A stretch of DNA of 64,000 nucleotides from Oscillospiraceae bacterium (GCA_015067995.1 SVLJ01000004.1:124001-188000), one strand, 5' to 3'; positions 53,059 to 61,890 are shown, counted from the first letter of the stretch. Numbers and translations: made by a program. Notes: generated from the letters alone by a model not told the origin.

Positions 53059-55707
53059 TCACACGCCGATCTGAGCGGCAAATGCGCCCAGAGTCTCCAG
53101 ATACTCGTCGTCATTGAAGCAATAGCGCATCTCGGTATGCTCAGCACGCAGCTTCTCCACATCGCCGGAGATATCCTGACCGCGCAGGATGCAGTCAGCC
53201 ATCAGCTCCGCCAGACGTGCAAACTCCTCCTTACCGAAGCCGAAGCGGGTCATCTCGCTGACGCCCATGCGCAGTGCGCCGGAAGCGGTGAAGCCCTCTT
53301 CATCGGGAGTGGCCTGATAGTTGACGATAATGTTGTTCTCCTCCAGGCGCTCAGCAACCTCGGGACCGCTGCCGTAGCCCACGGAGACGATGACCTGATG
53401 GGTCTCGGTATAGTCGATGGAAGGATCGCCCACCACGTTGAGTCCCTGTGCCTTCAGACACTTGGCAAAATGCTTGGCGTTCTCAATGATGGCCTTCTGA
53501 TACTCGCCCTTGAAGTGGTTCATTTCATAAGCCGCCATCAGCAGACCCAGCTGGGTGCCCAGATGATGGTTGGACACGCTGCCGGGGAACGCACGGCTCT
53601 CAATGGTCTCCCACAGACCGTACTTCAGCTCATCCTTCTTGTAGTTGACGCCGATGACGCCGCGCTGCGGTCCGAAGAAGGTCTTGTGGGTGGAGCCGGT
53701 GACGATCTCAGCGCCTTCCTCGAAAGGCTTCTGGAAGTAATCGCCCACCAGACCCAGAACGTGAGCCATATCGTACATGATGGTGGTAGGGATATTTTGC
53801 TCATCCACAAACTGGCGGATGGCAGCCACAGGCTCCTTATGGAGCACCATGCTCTTGCCGAAGATGATCAGCTCAGGACGATACTTCTCGATGATCTTCT
53901 TGGTCTCCTCCACGTCGATCTTGTAGATGTTGTCCTTGCAGACGGGGAAGTTGACGATGGCGGACTTCTCTGTGACGGGATCCACAGCGATGTAGTCCTT
54001 CAGAGCGCCCATGGGCTGTGCGGACAGGTGGCCGCCCTTGATGATGTGGTTGTTGAGGACATAGCCCAGACGCTTGGGATCGTGCTTGCGATCCAGACGG
54101 TTCTTCCAATCCATCAGTGCGGAGAACACGGCGGTGTTGGACATCTGGCCGCTGATGACGCGTGTCTCCACTTCAGAGCAGCCGAAGTACTGCTTCATCT
54201 GCTCCACAGCCAGCTGTTCCACCTCGTCGATGAACTTGGTGCCCTGATAATAGAAGATATCCTGATCGTAGAAGGACTTGATCTTCTTATGCTCCGCATA
54301 GCGGAAAGCGGGATCGGAGGCGCACAGCATCTGCACGGCGCGGCTGGGGGTGTTCTCAGAGGGAATCAGGTTGATGCACTTCTTCTGACGCCACTGATGG
54401 TTCTCAGCAGCCTTGCGGATCAGCTCCAGTGCCTTGGCAGGACGATCGCTCTCTGCAGCAGCTGCGTTCTCCGTCTTGGGACGATACAGAATGGGACGGG
54501 CAAAGGGCGGTGCATCCACGCGCATGTGATAGGGCGGGATCACAGCCTTCAGCCGCTTGCCGCGAATATCCACTTCCACGATATCATCTTCCAGCACATC
54601 GCTGGCAATGTAGCACATACCGATGGAGCGCTTGGCAGTCTCTTCCAGAATAACGGTCTGCAGGCCCTCGCCCTCGGCGCGGTAATAGGGCACCATGGTA
54701 CCGCTGGTAACCCAGCCGATCTGCTCATCACCGCGATAGATGGGCATACCGGCACGGATGACGCCGCGATCCAGCAGGGTGATAGGCTGGATACGCTTGG
54801 GAACAGCAGTGACATCGCTGAAGTCACGGTTCATGATGCGCTTGAAGGCGGCAGACTGCACCTCCAGAGCGGCACGACCCACGAAGTCACCCTTCTGCTC
54901 AGAGAAGCTGACGGCGAAGCGGGCCAGAGACACGGAGAAGATGGGCATGGGCACGCCCTCTGGATCGGTGCCCATCTCATGACCGTACAGAGGCATGCCG
55001 GCTTCCAGACGCAGGGTGTCGCGTGCGCCCAGACCGGCAGGCTTGGCGCCCAGCTCCACCAGACGGTTCCACAGCCATGCAGCTTCATCGCTGGCAATGT
55101 ACACCTCATAGCCCAGAGGCTCGCCGGTGTAACCGGTCTTGGCCACCTGAACGGTGTGGCCTTCCAGCTGCAGGGTATTCAGAGCGTTCTTCATGGGCTC
55201 AGTGACAGCCTCACCGCCAGAGAGGATCATCATCAGCTCCTTGCTCTTGGGTCCCTGAACGGCAATTCCGGCATAATCAGCAGTTATATCGGTAATTGTA
55301 CAGTTATAATCCTTTACAATCTTATTCAGATGCTTCAGGTCCTTTTCCGTATTGGCAGCATTCACCACCAGCAGGAAACGATCCTCCTCGAAGCGATAGA
55401 GATAGGCATCGTCCACGGCGCAGCCGTTCTCATCAGGAATGATGCAGTACTGCGCCATGTTCAGATCCAGCGCCATAACGTTGCTGGTGAGCACATGCTG
55501 CAGGAATGCTACTCTGTCAGGACCCTCGATGAGCAGACGACCCATGTGGGACACGTCAAACAGGCTGCATGCATGACGGGTATAGAGATGCTCCGCCACG
55601 ATACCGCTGGGATACTGAATGGGCATTTCCCATCCGCCGAAGTCCACCATGGATGCCCCTGCCTGGATATGGACATCGTAGAGTTGCGTACGCTTAAGTT
55701 CGCTCAT
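53059..55707 (-). CDS. gcvT: Fusion of glycine-cleavage T-protein and a serine hydroxymethyltransferase-like domain
   Basis: 882 residues in one uninterrupted frame. Residues 1-365 are GcvT: FGGWEMPIQYPSGI, LFDVSHMG and GCAVDDAYLYRF (with the folate-binding Asp), then GLGARDTLRLEAGMPLYG. After a linker (about 366-430, rich in Ala and charged residues) comes an SHMT-like PLP domain (about 431-882), with NLIPSENTPS, YDMAHVLGLVGDYF and the PLP lysine in GSTHKTFFGPQ (about K675). The SHMT part is divergent: the canonical YAEGYPGRRYYGG region reads YAEHKKIKSF instead. The T domain releases ammonia and makes methylene-THF; the SHMT domain could use it with another glycine to make serine. The ATG at 55705-55707 has AGGAGG upstream. 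It leads the operon behind a glycine riboswitch. Confidence 0.93.
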   Translation of the reverse strand: MSELKRTQLYDVHIQAGASMVDFGGWEMPIQYPSGIVAEHLYTRHACSLFDVSHMGRLLIEGPDRVAFLQHVLTSNVMALDLNMAQYCIIPDENGCAVDDAYLYRFEEDRFLLVVNAANTEKDLKHLNKIVKDYNCTITDITADYAGIAVQGPKSKELMMILSGGEAVTEPMKNALNTLQLEGHTVQVAKTGYTGEPLGYEVYIASDEAAWLWNRLVELGAKPAGLGARDTLRLEAGMPLYGHEMGTDPEGVPMPIFSVSLARFAVSFSEQKGDFVGRAALEVQSAAFKRIMNRDFSDVTAVPKRIQPITLLDRGVIRAGMPIYRGDEQIGWVTSGTMVPYYRAEGEGLQTVILEETAKRSIGMCYIASDVLEDDIVEVDIRGKRLKAVIPPYHMRVDAPPFARPILYRPKTENAAAAESDRPAKALELIRKAAENHQWRQKKCINLIPSENTPSRAVQMLCASDPAFRYAEHKKIKSFYDQDIFYYQGTKFIDEVEQLAVEQMKQYFGCSEVETRVISGQMSNTAVFSALMDWKNRLDRKHDPKRLGYVLNNHIIKGGHLSAQPMGALKDYIAVDPVTEKSAIVNFPVCKDNIYKIDVEETKKIIEKYRPELIIFGKSMVLHKEPVAAIRQFVDEQNIPTTIMYDMAHVLGLVGDYFQKPFEEGAEIVTGSTHKTFFGPQRGVIGVNYKKDELKYGLWETIESRAFPGSVSNHHLGTQLGLLMAAYEMNHFKGEYQKAIIENAKHFAKCLKAQGLNVVGDPSIDYTETHQVIVSVGYGSGPEVAERLEENNIIVNYQATPDEEGFTASGALRMGVSEMTRFGFGKEEFARLAELMADCILRGQDISGDVEKLRAEHTEMRYCFNDDEYLETLGAFAAQIGV

Positions 55708-55777
55708 AGTCAACCTCCTGTTATTTTCGATTCCTTTTGAATACTATAATCCTTTGAGCCATTGCATATGACAAAAC

Positions 55778-55970
55778 AAAAAGAGGCACAAAACGCCTGT
55801 CAAAGCGTTCTGTGCCTCCGTCTTGACCTGAGAGATTCCCCGCACATTGCGGGTTGCACCGTCGGTGTGCGGCTGCGCCGCACTTTCCGGAGAATCGTCC
55901 TGATCCGGTCCTTTTGCCTGAGAGCTTCTGCTTCCCCTTCGGCGCCGCAGCTGCGGTCTCTCCCGAATCC
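55778..55970 (-). promoter_or_regulatory. Tandem glycine riboswitch with terminator
   Basis: On the minus strand two aptamers follow each other. The first (about 55905-55970) contains GGGAGAG ... GCGCCGAAGGGG ... CTCTCAGGCAAAAGGAC. The second (about 55815-55895) contains CACACCGACGGTGCAA ... CTCTCAGGTCAAGACGGAGG. A terminator hairpin (GAGGCACAAAACGC pairing with GCGTTCTGTGCCTC, 55783-55818) with a T run overlaps the last aptamer strand. Glycine binding should prevent the terminator and switch the operon on. Confidence 0.93.
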
Positions 55971-56027
55971 ATCATCCGATCCGTTATTCTGTTTTCAGAC
56001 ATTCATTTCCAGTCCCTTACTGTGGTA

Positions 56028-56057
56028 AGCGTACCACATACGCCGCCTGCCTGTCAA
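56028..56057 (-). promoter_or_regulatory. Promoter of the glycine-riboswitch operon
   Basis: On the minus strand TTGACA (56052-56057), an 18-bp spacer and TACGCT (56028-56033). Confidence 0.6.
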
Positions 56058-56081
56058 GTGATTTCGTCCCGAAAATCCCTG

Positions 56082-56110
56082 TTGCATTTTTTCCGGAAGC
56101 GTCGTATACT
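56082..56110 (+). promoter_or_regulatory. Promoter of the FMN-riboswitch/ribU unit
   Basis: TTGCAT (56082-56087), a 17-bp spacer and TATACT (56105-56110). It lies only about 25 bp from the opposing gcv promoter. Confidence 0.65.
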
Positions 56111-56135
56111 GCCTGTAGAAACACAGGTGAATCAT

Positions 56136-56275
56136 TGTCTTCAGGGCGGGGTGCGATTCCCCACTGGCGGTACAGTCCGCGACCGGATATGCCATGCATA
56201 TCCGCTGATCCGGTGAAACTCCGGAACCAACAGTAATGTCCGCCGAAGGGCGGCTGAGTCTGGATGGAAGAAGTG
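56136..56275 (+). promoter_or_regulatory. FMN riboswitch (RFN element)
   Basis: The conserved blocks are in order: TCTTCAGGGCGGGGTGC, ATTCCCCACTGGCGGTA, CAGTCCGCGA, GGTGAAACTCCGG, ACCAACAGTAATGTC and AGTCTGGATGGAAGA. The outermost pair is TCTTC/GGAAGA. A weak hairpin (AGTGCAG/CTGCGCT, then CTTTT) follows and may be the expression platform. FMN should lower ribU expression. Confidence 0.93.
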
Positions 56276-56378
56276 CAGTGCGGTGATGGTGTGCGGTTCT
56301 GTCTGCGCTCTTTTGCTGCTTGTTGAACTCGGAAGGCAAGCGAGTGTTTTGCAAGCAAATGCAAAGGAGTGTATTTTT

Positions 56379-57056
56379 ATGTCCAATTCTTCCCGCCGTC
56401 CCGCCTGGGACACCCGTACTCTGGTGACCATCTCCATGCTCACCGCCGTCGCCTACGTCGTGATGTATCTCTGCAAAATGCTTCCCAGCGTCATGGGTTT
56501 TCTTGACTTTGACTTTAAAGATGTGGTTATCTGCATTGGCGGCTTTACTTTCGGTCCTACCGCTGCGGCCGTCATCTCCATCCTGGTAGCTTTGATTGAG
56601 TTTATCACCGTCAGCGCCACCGGCGTCATCGGTCTCATCATGAACATCCTCGCCACTACCAGCTTCTGCTGCACAGCCTGCTACATCTATAAAAAACACC
56701 ACACTATGAAGGGTGCCGTCATCGGTCTCGGTGTCGGTGTGGTGGTGCTGGTATGTGTGATGCTGCTGTGGAATTATCTTATCATGCCTCTGTACAGTCC
56801 CGGTATCACCCGCGCAGACATTCTGGCTCTGATGCCCACCGTCCTTCTGCCCTTCAATCTGGCCAAAGGCGGCATGAACATGGCCGCCACGCTGCTGCTG
56901 TATAAGCCTGTGGTCACCGCCCTGCGCCGCGCAGGTCTGGTCCCTCCCTCCTCCAGCAGACAGAGCCGCAGAACCAGCGCCGGCTTTATTCTGTTCTGCC
57001 TTGCACTGCTGGCTACCTTTGTGATGATCGCACTGGTGCTGCTGGACATTCTGTAA
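56379..57056 (+). CDS. ribU: Riboflavin ECF transporter, S component RibU
   Basis: 225 residues with six hydrophobic segments. MLTAVAYVVMYLCKM near the start and FLDFDFKDVVICIGGFTFGP (about 45-65) are typical of ECF substrate-binding subunits, and FNLAKGGMNMAATLLLYKPV near 167-187 of RibU. The S component captures riboflavin and works with a shared ECF module (EcfA, EcfA', EcfT) encoded elsewhere. The FMN riboswitch upstream confirms the substrate. AAAGGAG is nine bases before the ATG at 56379. Confidence 0.94.
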   Translation: MSNSSRRPAWDTRTLVTISMLTAVAYVVMYLCKMLPSVMGFLDFDFKDVVICIGGFTFGPTAAAVISILVALIEFITVSATGVIGLIMNILATTSFCCTACYIYKKHHTMKGAVIGLGVGVVVLVCVMLLWNYLIMPLYSPGITRADILALMPTVLLPFNLAKGGMNMAATLLLYKPVVTALRRAGLVPPSSSRQSRRTSAGFILFCLALLATFVMIALVLLDIL

Positions 57057-57173
57057 TTTTTCTGATATATTTTGGAACAGTCGGCAGGATTTACTGCCGG
57101 CTGTTCACAATTTCTTCAGGAAACTTCAAGGATCCTGTGCTATTCTGTCATCCGGAAAGGAGGTGCTGCAGAC

Positions 57174-59171
57174 GTGACCCACAACGAACTCAACGATTTT
57201 GAAACCTCCCGCGCACTGGAGGAAAATATTGACCTGATCATTGCTGATGTCCATGCCGCAGAGTCTGAATTTCCGCCAGAAGAAGACTTCGAGGCCGCAT
57301 CAGCAGACCTCTTCTCGGAGGAAGGATCTGTACCGCCTCCACCCTCCCGTCTCCGCAGAGTACTTGGAGGTATTTGCCGCGCTGTCGTCGCACCTGTCAA
57401 TGTCATGCGGCTCGCCTTTCTGCTGGGGCCATTTGCCGCCTATCTGATGGTGGAGTACTTAAACGGCAATGATCCTTTTACCTCCCATCTCCCCGGTCAG
57501 GTAGCCTTTAATCTGGCATGGTATCTGGTGATTTTCCTGATTTTCCGTCTGGTGATCGGTCGGCGGGGCATTTCCGCTGCCGTATCCGCCGCGGTATGCT
57601 TCGGCTTCGGCCTTGCCAATCACTATGTGCTGAACTTCCGCGGACGCGTGATTTTCCCCTGCGACCTGCTTTCCTTGCGGACGGCTGCCAACGTAGCCGG
57701 AGATTACGACTATTCCTGGAACAGTACGGTGTGGCTTGCTTTCGGTATCCTGCTGGCTTACTGGACGCTTCTTGGTCTCATCGGTCTGGTTGCCAGACAG
57801 AAAGGACGGCAGCGGCTTCCCCGCTGGTTTTCCATGGGTACCGTGGCAGCCATTACTGTCTGGTCATACATCTTTTTCGCCACGCCGCTGCTGCCCTCCA
57901 TCGGCATTTGGGCACAGCAGTGGAAAACACAGGAAAACGGCTTCCTGCTGAATTTTCTGGCCGCAGTGCGCTACAGCTTCGTGGAAGCTCCCGAAAATTA
58001 TTCTCTCGAAGAAATCGAGGAGATTGCCGAGCGTGTAGAGCAGCTGGATGAGCCGGAATCCCCCGTCACACGTCGTCCCGAAAATCTCATTGTCATCATG
58101 AATGAATCCTATGCGGATCTGCAGGAGTCCTTCCCCCAGCTGCAGCTGAATCAGGATCCGCTGAAGTTCTTCCACTCCCTGAAGGAAAATACCGTTCGCG
58201 GCACCATCATCTCGCCGGTTGTGGGCGGCGGCACTGCCAACGTGGAATACGAATACCTCACCGGCGGCTCGCTGGACTTCCTGCCTGACGGCACGGTAGC
58301 TTACCAGCTGTACTTATACGACGGCATGCCCACGATCTCCTCCCAGTTGAAGGATCTCGGCTATTATAACGTGGCCTTCCACCCATACCTTTCTTCCGGC
58401 TGGAACCGCACCTCCGTCTATCCCTGGCTGGAGTTTGACCTACAGATGTATGACGAGGATGTAGAATCTCCCGAGATGGTGCGGGATTACATCAGCGACA
58501 GCAGCAACTATCAGGAACTGTATGCTCTGACAGAGGAGCATGATCGGCCCACCTTCATCTTCAATGTCACCATGCAAAATCACAGCGGCTATTCTCAGGG
58601 CTGGAACAATCTCCCAAAGACCACTTTCGTAACCGGCGGTGCGCAGAACACCAATGTTACCTCTCAGTATTTTTCTTTGCTGAAAGAAAGCGATCAGGCT
58701 CTGAAGGAGCTGATTGATTATTACAGCAGCTGTGAAGAGGACACTATGATCGTCTTTTTTGGCGACCATCAGCCGCCTCTCGGCAACAGTTTCTATGAGG
58801 AGCTGTATGGAAAACCGTTGGATGATCGCACCACGGAAGAGGTTCTGCAGCAGCACGAAGCCCCCTTCTTCATCTGGGCCAATTATGATATTCCGGAGGC
58901 AGAGGACATCGTCATCTCCTCCAACTATCTGGGTGTACTCACCGCTCATCTGGCTGGTCTGAAGCTGACAGAGTACCAGACCATGCTTCTGGACATGATG
59001 GAAACCCTTCCCGTATGTACCACCGTAGGCTTCCAAACGGCAGACGGCACCATTTATGCCGCAGAAGATGAGCTGCCCGAAGATGCTCTGACACTGTACG
59101 AGGATTATCGCCTGATGGCCTATAACCATCTCTTTGATGAGGACAACCATCCGGAAGACTTTTACGAATAA
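57174..59171 (+). CDS. LTA-synthase-family sulfatase membrane protein
   Basis: 665 residues. Residues about 1-65 are acidic and cytoplasmic, four to five membrane spans follow (about 70-275), and then an external sulfatase-fold domain. Motifs are PENLIVIMNESYADLQ (metal ligand Glu), GGGTANVEYEYLTGGS (nucleophilic Thr) and VFFGDHQPPLG (metal Asp and His). LtaS enzymes polymerise glycerol phosphate from phosphatidylglycerol; related proteins modify other polymers. The GTG at 57174 has AAAGGAGG ten bases upstream. It is followed by a terminator and dinB. Confidence 0.88.
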   Translation: MTHNELNDFETSRALEENIDLIIADVHAAESEFPPEEDFEAASADLFSEEGSVPPPPSRLRRVLGGICRAVVAPVNVMRLAFLLGPFAAYLMVEYLNGNDPFTSHLPGQVAFNLAWYLVIFLIFRLVIGRRGISAAVSAAVCFGFGLANHYVLNFRGRVIFPCDLLSLRTAANVAGDYDYSWNSTVWLAFGILLAYWTLLGLIGLVARQKGRQRLPRWFSMGTVAAITVWSYIFFATPLLPSIGIWAQQWKTQENGFLLNFLAAVRYSFVEAPENYSLEEIEEIAERVEQLDEPESPVTRRPENLIVIMNESYADLQESFPQLQLNQDPLKFFHSLKENTVRGTIISPVVGGGTANVEYEYLTGGSLDFLPDGTVAYQLYLYDGMPTISSQLKDLGYYNVAFHPYLSSGWNRTSVYPWLEFDLQMYDEDVESPEMVRDYISDSSNYQELYALTEEHDRPTFIFNVTMQNHSGYSQGWNNLPKTTFVTGGAQNTNVTSQYFSLLKESDQALKELIDYYSSCEEDTMIVFFGDHQPPLGNSFYEELYGKPLDDRTTEEVLQQHEAPFFIWANYDIPEAEDIVISSNYLGVLTAHLAGLKLTEYQTMLLDMMETLPVCTTVGFQTADGTIYAAEDELPEDALTLYEDYRLMAYNHLFDEDNHPEDFYE

Positions 59172-59181
59172 TGTCCACAAG

Positions 59182-59208
59182 GCGCTCCGGAGTCTCCGGA
59201 GCGCTCTT
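59182..59208 (+). terminator. Terminator after the LTA-synthase-family gene
   Basis: A 9-bp perfect stem GCGCTCCGG/CCGGAGCGC with a 5-base loop is followed by TCTTTCC. Confidence 0.7.
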
Positions 59209-59264
59209 TCCATTTCCCGTTGGATATGATAGAATAGCAAAAAAGCCGAAAGGAGGCGAGCAGC

Positions 59265-60494
59265 TTGGTACAAACCAAAGACCGCATCATCCTGCACTGT
59301 GACCTGAACAGCTTTTTCGCCTCTGTGGAGCTGCTGAGCCGCCCAGATCTGGCAGATGCTCCTGTAGCAGTCTGCGGCGATCCTGCCTCCCGTCACGGCA
59401 TTATTCTGGCAAAAAACGAGCTTGCCAAATGCTTCGGCGTCAAAACGGCGGAAACCATCTGGCAGGCGAAAAAGAAATGCCCAAATCTGGTGCTGCTTCC
59501 CTCTCATCACAACCTGTACCGGGACTACTCCCGCCGGGTCAATGCCATTTATGAACAATACACCGATCTGGTGGAGCCCTTTGGTATCGACGAAAGCTGG
59601 CTGGATATCACCGGCACCGCCCACTTGTTCGGCGGCGACCCGCACGCTATTGCCGACAGCATCCGTCAGCGCATCCGCGACGAGCTTGGGCTGACCCTGT
59701 CTGTAGGTGTCAGCTTCAACAAGGTTTTTGCTAAACTGGGCAGCGACTACAAAAAGCCGGATGCCACCACCGTCATTTCCCGGGAAAACTGGCGTTCCAT
59801 TGTCTGGCCGCTGCCGGTAGGCGATCTTCTCTTTGTAGGACACGCCGCTAAAAAGGTACTGAATGCCCATGGTGTGGAAACCATCGGGCAGTTGGCCGGT
59901 TGCAGCGAAGACATGCTGGATACCCTGTTGGGCAAGCTGGGGCATCAGCTCCATCACTATGCCAACGGGCTGGACAAAGAGCCCGTTCGCTCCAAAGAGG
60001 ATCGGGAACCCATCAAATCCGTCGGCAACGGCAACACCTTCCGGGAAAATCTGACTACCCGCGCACAGGTGCACAACGGCATTGCCATGCTCTCCGACAG
60101 TGTGGCCAGCCGCCTCCGCGCCTACGGTATGTATGCCGGCGGTGTTCAGATCACCATCCGTACTCCGGATTTTAAGACCATCACACGCCAGAAGCAATTC
60201 CCCGTCTCCACCCATCTTATGCGTGATCTGACACAGGGCGCCATGGAGCTGATGGAGAGGGCATGGGCGCCCCCCACTCCCATCCGGATGCTGACGGTAA
60301 CCGCCATCCACCTGACGCCCGATCAGCAAACCTATGAACAGGTCGATCTGTTCTCTCAATCCAACGTCCCTAAGAATCAGCGTCAGGAAAAGCTGGAAAA
60401 GGCCATGGACGCCATCCGCGGCCGCTTTGGAACCGATGCCATCCAATTCGGTGCGCCGCCGGATCTCCCCCGGGATGAAAACCCGGAATTCTGA
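59265..60494 (+). CDS. dinB: DNA polymerase IV (Y-family)
   Basis: 409 residues. The palm acidic residues are in ILHCDLNSFFASVELL and FGIDESWLDITG; the fingers, thumb with LSVGVSFNKVFAKLGSDYKKP and the C-terminal little-finger domain are complete. The polymerase copies past damaged bases and lacks proofreading. The start is TTG at 59265-59267 with AAAGGAGG eight bases upstream. No LexA-like box is seen before it, so SOS control is not evident. fthC follows by 19 bp. Confidence 0.94.
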   Translation: MVQTKDRIILHCDLNSFFASVELLSRPDLADAPVAVCGDPASRHGIILAKNELAKCFGVKTAETIWQAKKKCPNLVLLPSHHNLYRDYSRRVNAIYEQYTDLVEPFGIDESWLDITGTAHLFGGDPHAIADSIRQRIRDELGLTLSVGVSFNKVFAKLGSDYKKPDATTVISRENWRSIVWPLPVGDLLFVGHAAKKVLNAHGVETIGQLAGCSEDMLDTLLGKLGHQLHHYANGLDKEPVRSKEDREPIKSVGNGNTFRENLTTRAQVHNGIAMLSDSVASRLRAYGMYAGGVQITIRTPDFKTITRQKQFPVSTHLMRDLTQGAMELMERAWAPPTPIRMLTVTAIHLTPDQQTYEQVDLFSQSNVPKNQRQEKLEKAMDAIRGRFGTDAIQFGAPPDLPRDENPEF

Positions 60495-60513
60495 CCTATT
60501 GCGAGGAAATATC

Positions 60514-61101
60514 ATGACCAGAAAAGAAGAAAAGCAGCGGCTGAGAACGGTAATCCGCCGTGAAGAACAGACCCTCGGTGAAAAATATAAAGCATCCTCC
60601 TCTGCCGCCATCTGCGCCCACGTTATGGCTATGCCGGAATACCAAAACGCAGAAACCGTATTCTGCTTCGTAGGCCGTAACCATGAGATCGATACCACTC
60701 CCCTGCTGACGGATGCACTGGCTGCCGGAAAACGGCTTTGCGTCCCGCTGTGCGTGGATAAGGGCACTATGGAGCTGCGTCAGATCACAAATCTTTCCCA
60801 GCTGATTCCTGGCTCCTACGGCATTCAGGAGCCTCCCGAGGATGCCCCTGCCGTCGCCATTGATGATGTGGATCTGAGCATCATTCCCTGCCTCACCTGC
60901 GACCACGGCGGCAAGCGACTGGGGCAGGGCGGCGGATACTACGACCGTTTCCTCTCATCTTACCGTGCTGCAGCCGTTATGGTCTGCCGCGAACGACTCA
61001 TCCGTGAAGAGCTGCCGGTGGAACCCCACGACATGCCCATTCCATGGGTGGTTACAGAAAACGGTCTTTATGAGGACGGCATCCCCGCCCGCCTTGTGTA
61101 A
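60514..61101 (+). CDS. 5-formyltetrahydrofolate cyclo-ligase
   Basis: 195 residues. The N-terminal LRTVIRREEQTL, FCFVGRNHEIDTTPLL near 48-63, and GKRLGQGGGYYDRFL near 129-143 (the ATP and folate site) are typical. The enzyme converts 5-formyl-THF to 5,10-methenyl-THF using ATP. SHMT forms 5-formyl-THF from methenyl-THF as a by-product, so the enzyme fits with the glycine operon nearby. GCGAGGA lies before the ATG. It ends in a terminator. Confidence 0.93.
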   Translation: MTRKEEKQRLRTVIRREEQTLGEKYKASSSAAICAHVMAMPEYQNAETVFCFVGRNHEIDTTPLLTDALAAGKRLCVPLCVDKGTMELRQITNLSQLIPGSYGIQEPPEDAPAVAIDDVDLSIIPCLTCDHGGKRLGQGGGYYDRFLSSYRAAAVMVCRERLIREELPVEPHDMPIPWVVTENGLYEDGIPARLV

Positions 61102-61109
61102 GACAATCA

Positions 61110-61155
61110 AAAACCTCAGCAGCAGGCTCCACGCCTGCCGCTGAGGTTTCTCTAT
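61110..61155 (+). terminator. Terminator after the cyclo-ligase gene
   Basis: The stem AACCTCAGC...GCTGAGGTT with an inner GCAGGC/GCCTGC pairing is followed by TCTCTAT. Confidence 0.75.
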
Positions 61156-61174
61156 ATTCAAAATACACTTCCCC

Positions 61175-61500
61175 TCAGTGCGCCTTCAGCTTTCCTTTAT
61201 TCTCCGCAATGATCTGCAGGGCCTTTGCACGCAGACCAGCCAGAAACGGCTTCCAGCTACTCCCGCTTCCGGAACGTCTGGTTATTTTCGAGATAGTTGC
61301 CCAGATGAATTACCACCAGTTCTTTCTCCATTTTATCCGTAGAAAGCTTTTGATATACCGAGCAGAATTTCTCAGTGGCATCCGCTCGCACTCCGAATGT
61401 ACCTGCTGATACCATTCCATACATCATATCTCCACTTCGATAGGCTGGGAGCTGTATTGGCCGAAGGCATTGACGGCAATGCCTCTGATCTGATCAAAAG
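61175..61500 (-). pseudogene. Decayed coding remnant, family not recognised
   Basis: Protein-like stretches are broken across all three minus-strand frames. One (about 61427-61500) reads GIAVNAFGQYSSQPIEVEI then stops. A second (61257-61427, 56 residues) reads GTFGVRADATEKFCSVYQ and MEKELVVIHLGNYLENNQTF then stops at TAG. The third (down to the TGA at 61175) reads SWKPFLAGLRAKALQII. Together they look like one frameshifted gene. A GGAG site before the second piece leaves open that it is a small gene of its own. Confidence 0.4.
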
Positions 61501-61820
61501 ACGACCATCGGCCGCACCGCAGGCCAGGATTCTACACGCTAATCAGCATTTTATATATTCAATAAAAGCGAATGATAATGAAGAAATAAAGCGCTTTTGT
61601 TTTATTGCGTTATTAAGGTTTTCCTTATTTTTGTGTTCAATGTTGACGTTTTACCTGCTCTGGTTCAGTAAACCCTTGCAATATAAGACCTTCGCATAGG
61701 AAAAAAACCGAATTTTTTTACATTTTTTTGCGTTCCTTTTTCATCTTCTTCCTGTATTTTTCCTGTTTGCAGGCAAAATTTTCTTATAATGCCCCGCTTT
61801 TTCCCCTCTTACAGAAGTTG
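61501..61820. other. AT-rich intergenic stretch with no gene seen
   Basis: The sequence is rich in A and T runs, unlike its surroundings. I see no coding frame with a ribosome site, no RNA gene and no clear hairpin terminator. With the remnant before it, it gives the longest gene-poor stretch in the window. Confidence 0.5.
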
Positions 61821-61827
61821 CAGCTTC

Positions 61828-61857
61828 TTGACATATCTCGGCAGTTCGTGCTACCAT
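61828..61857 (+). promoter_or_regulatory. Probable promoter of the LysR-type regulator
   Basis: A perfect TTGACA (61828-61833), an 18-bp spacer and TACCAT (61852-61857), about 80 bp upstream of the ATG. Confidence 0.5.
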
Positions 61858-61890
61858 ATGTCCGTATTTTAAGTATTATCTTGCAGGTTC

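Noticed and set aside
58440-60767. A 775-codon minus-strand frame opposite the LTA-synthase-type gene, dinB and the cyclo-ligase
   Set aside because: It crosses three clear plus-strand genes and a terminator and has no motif of its own.
61397-61699. A 100-codon plus-strand frame in the AT-rich gap
   Set aside because: It begins without a ribosome site inside the decayed remnant and its product has no consistent character.
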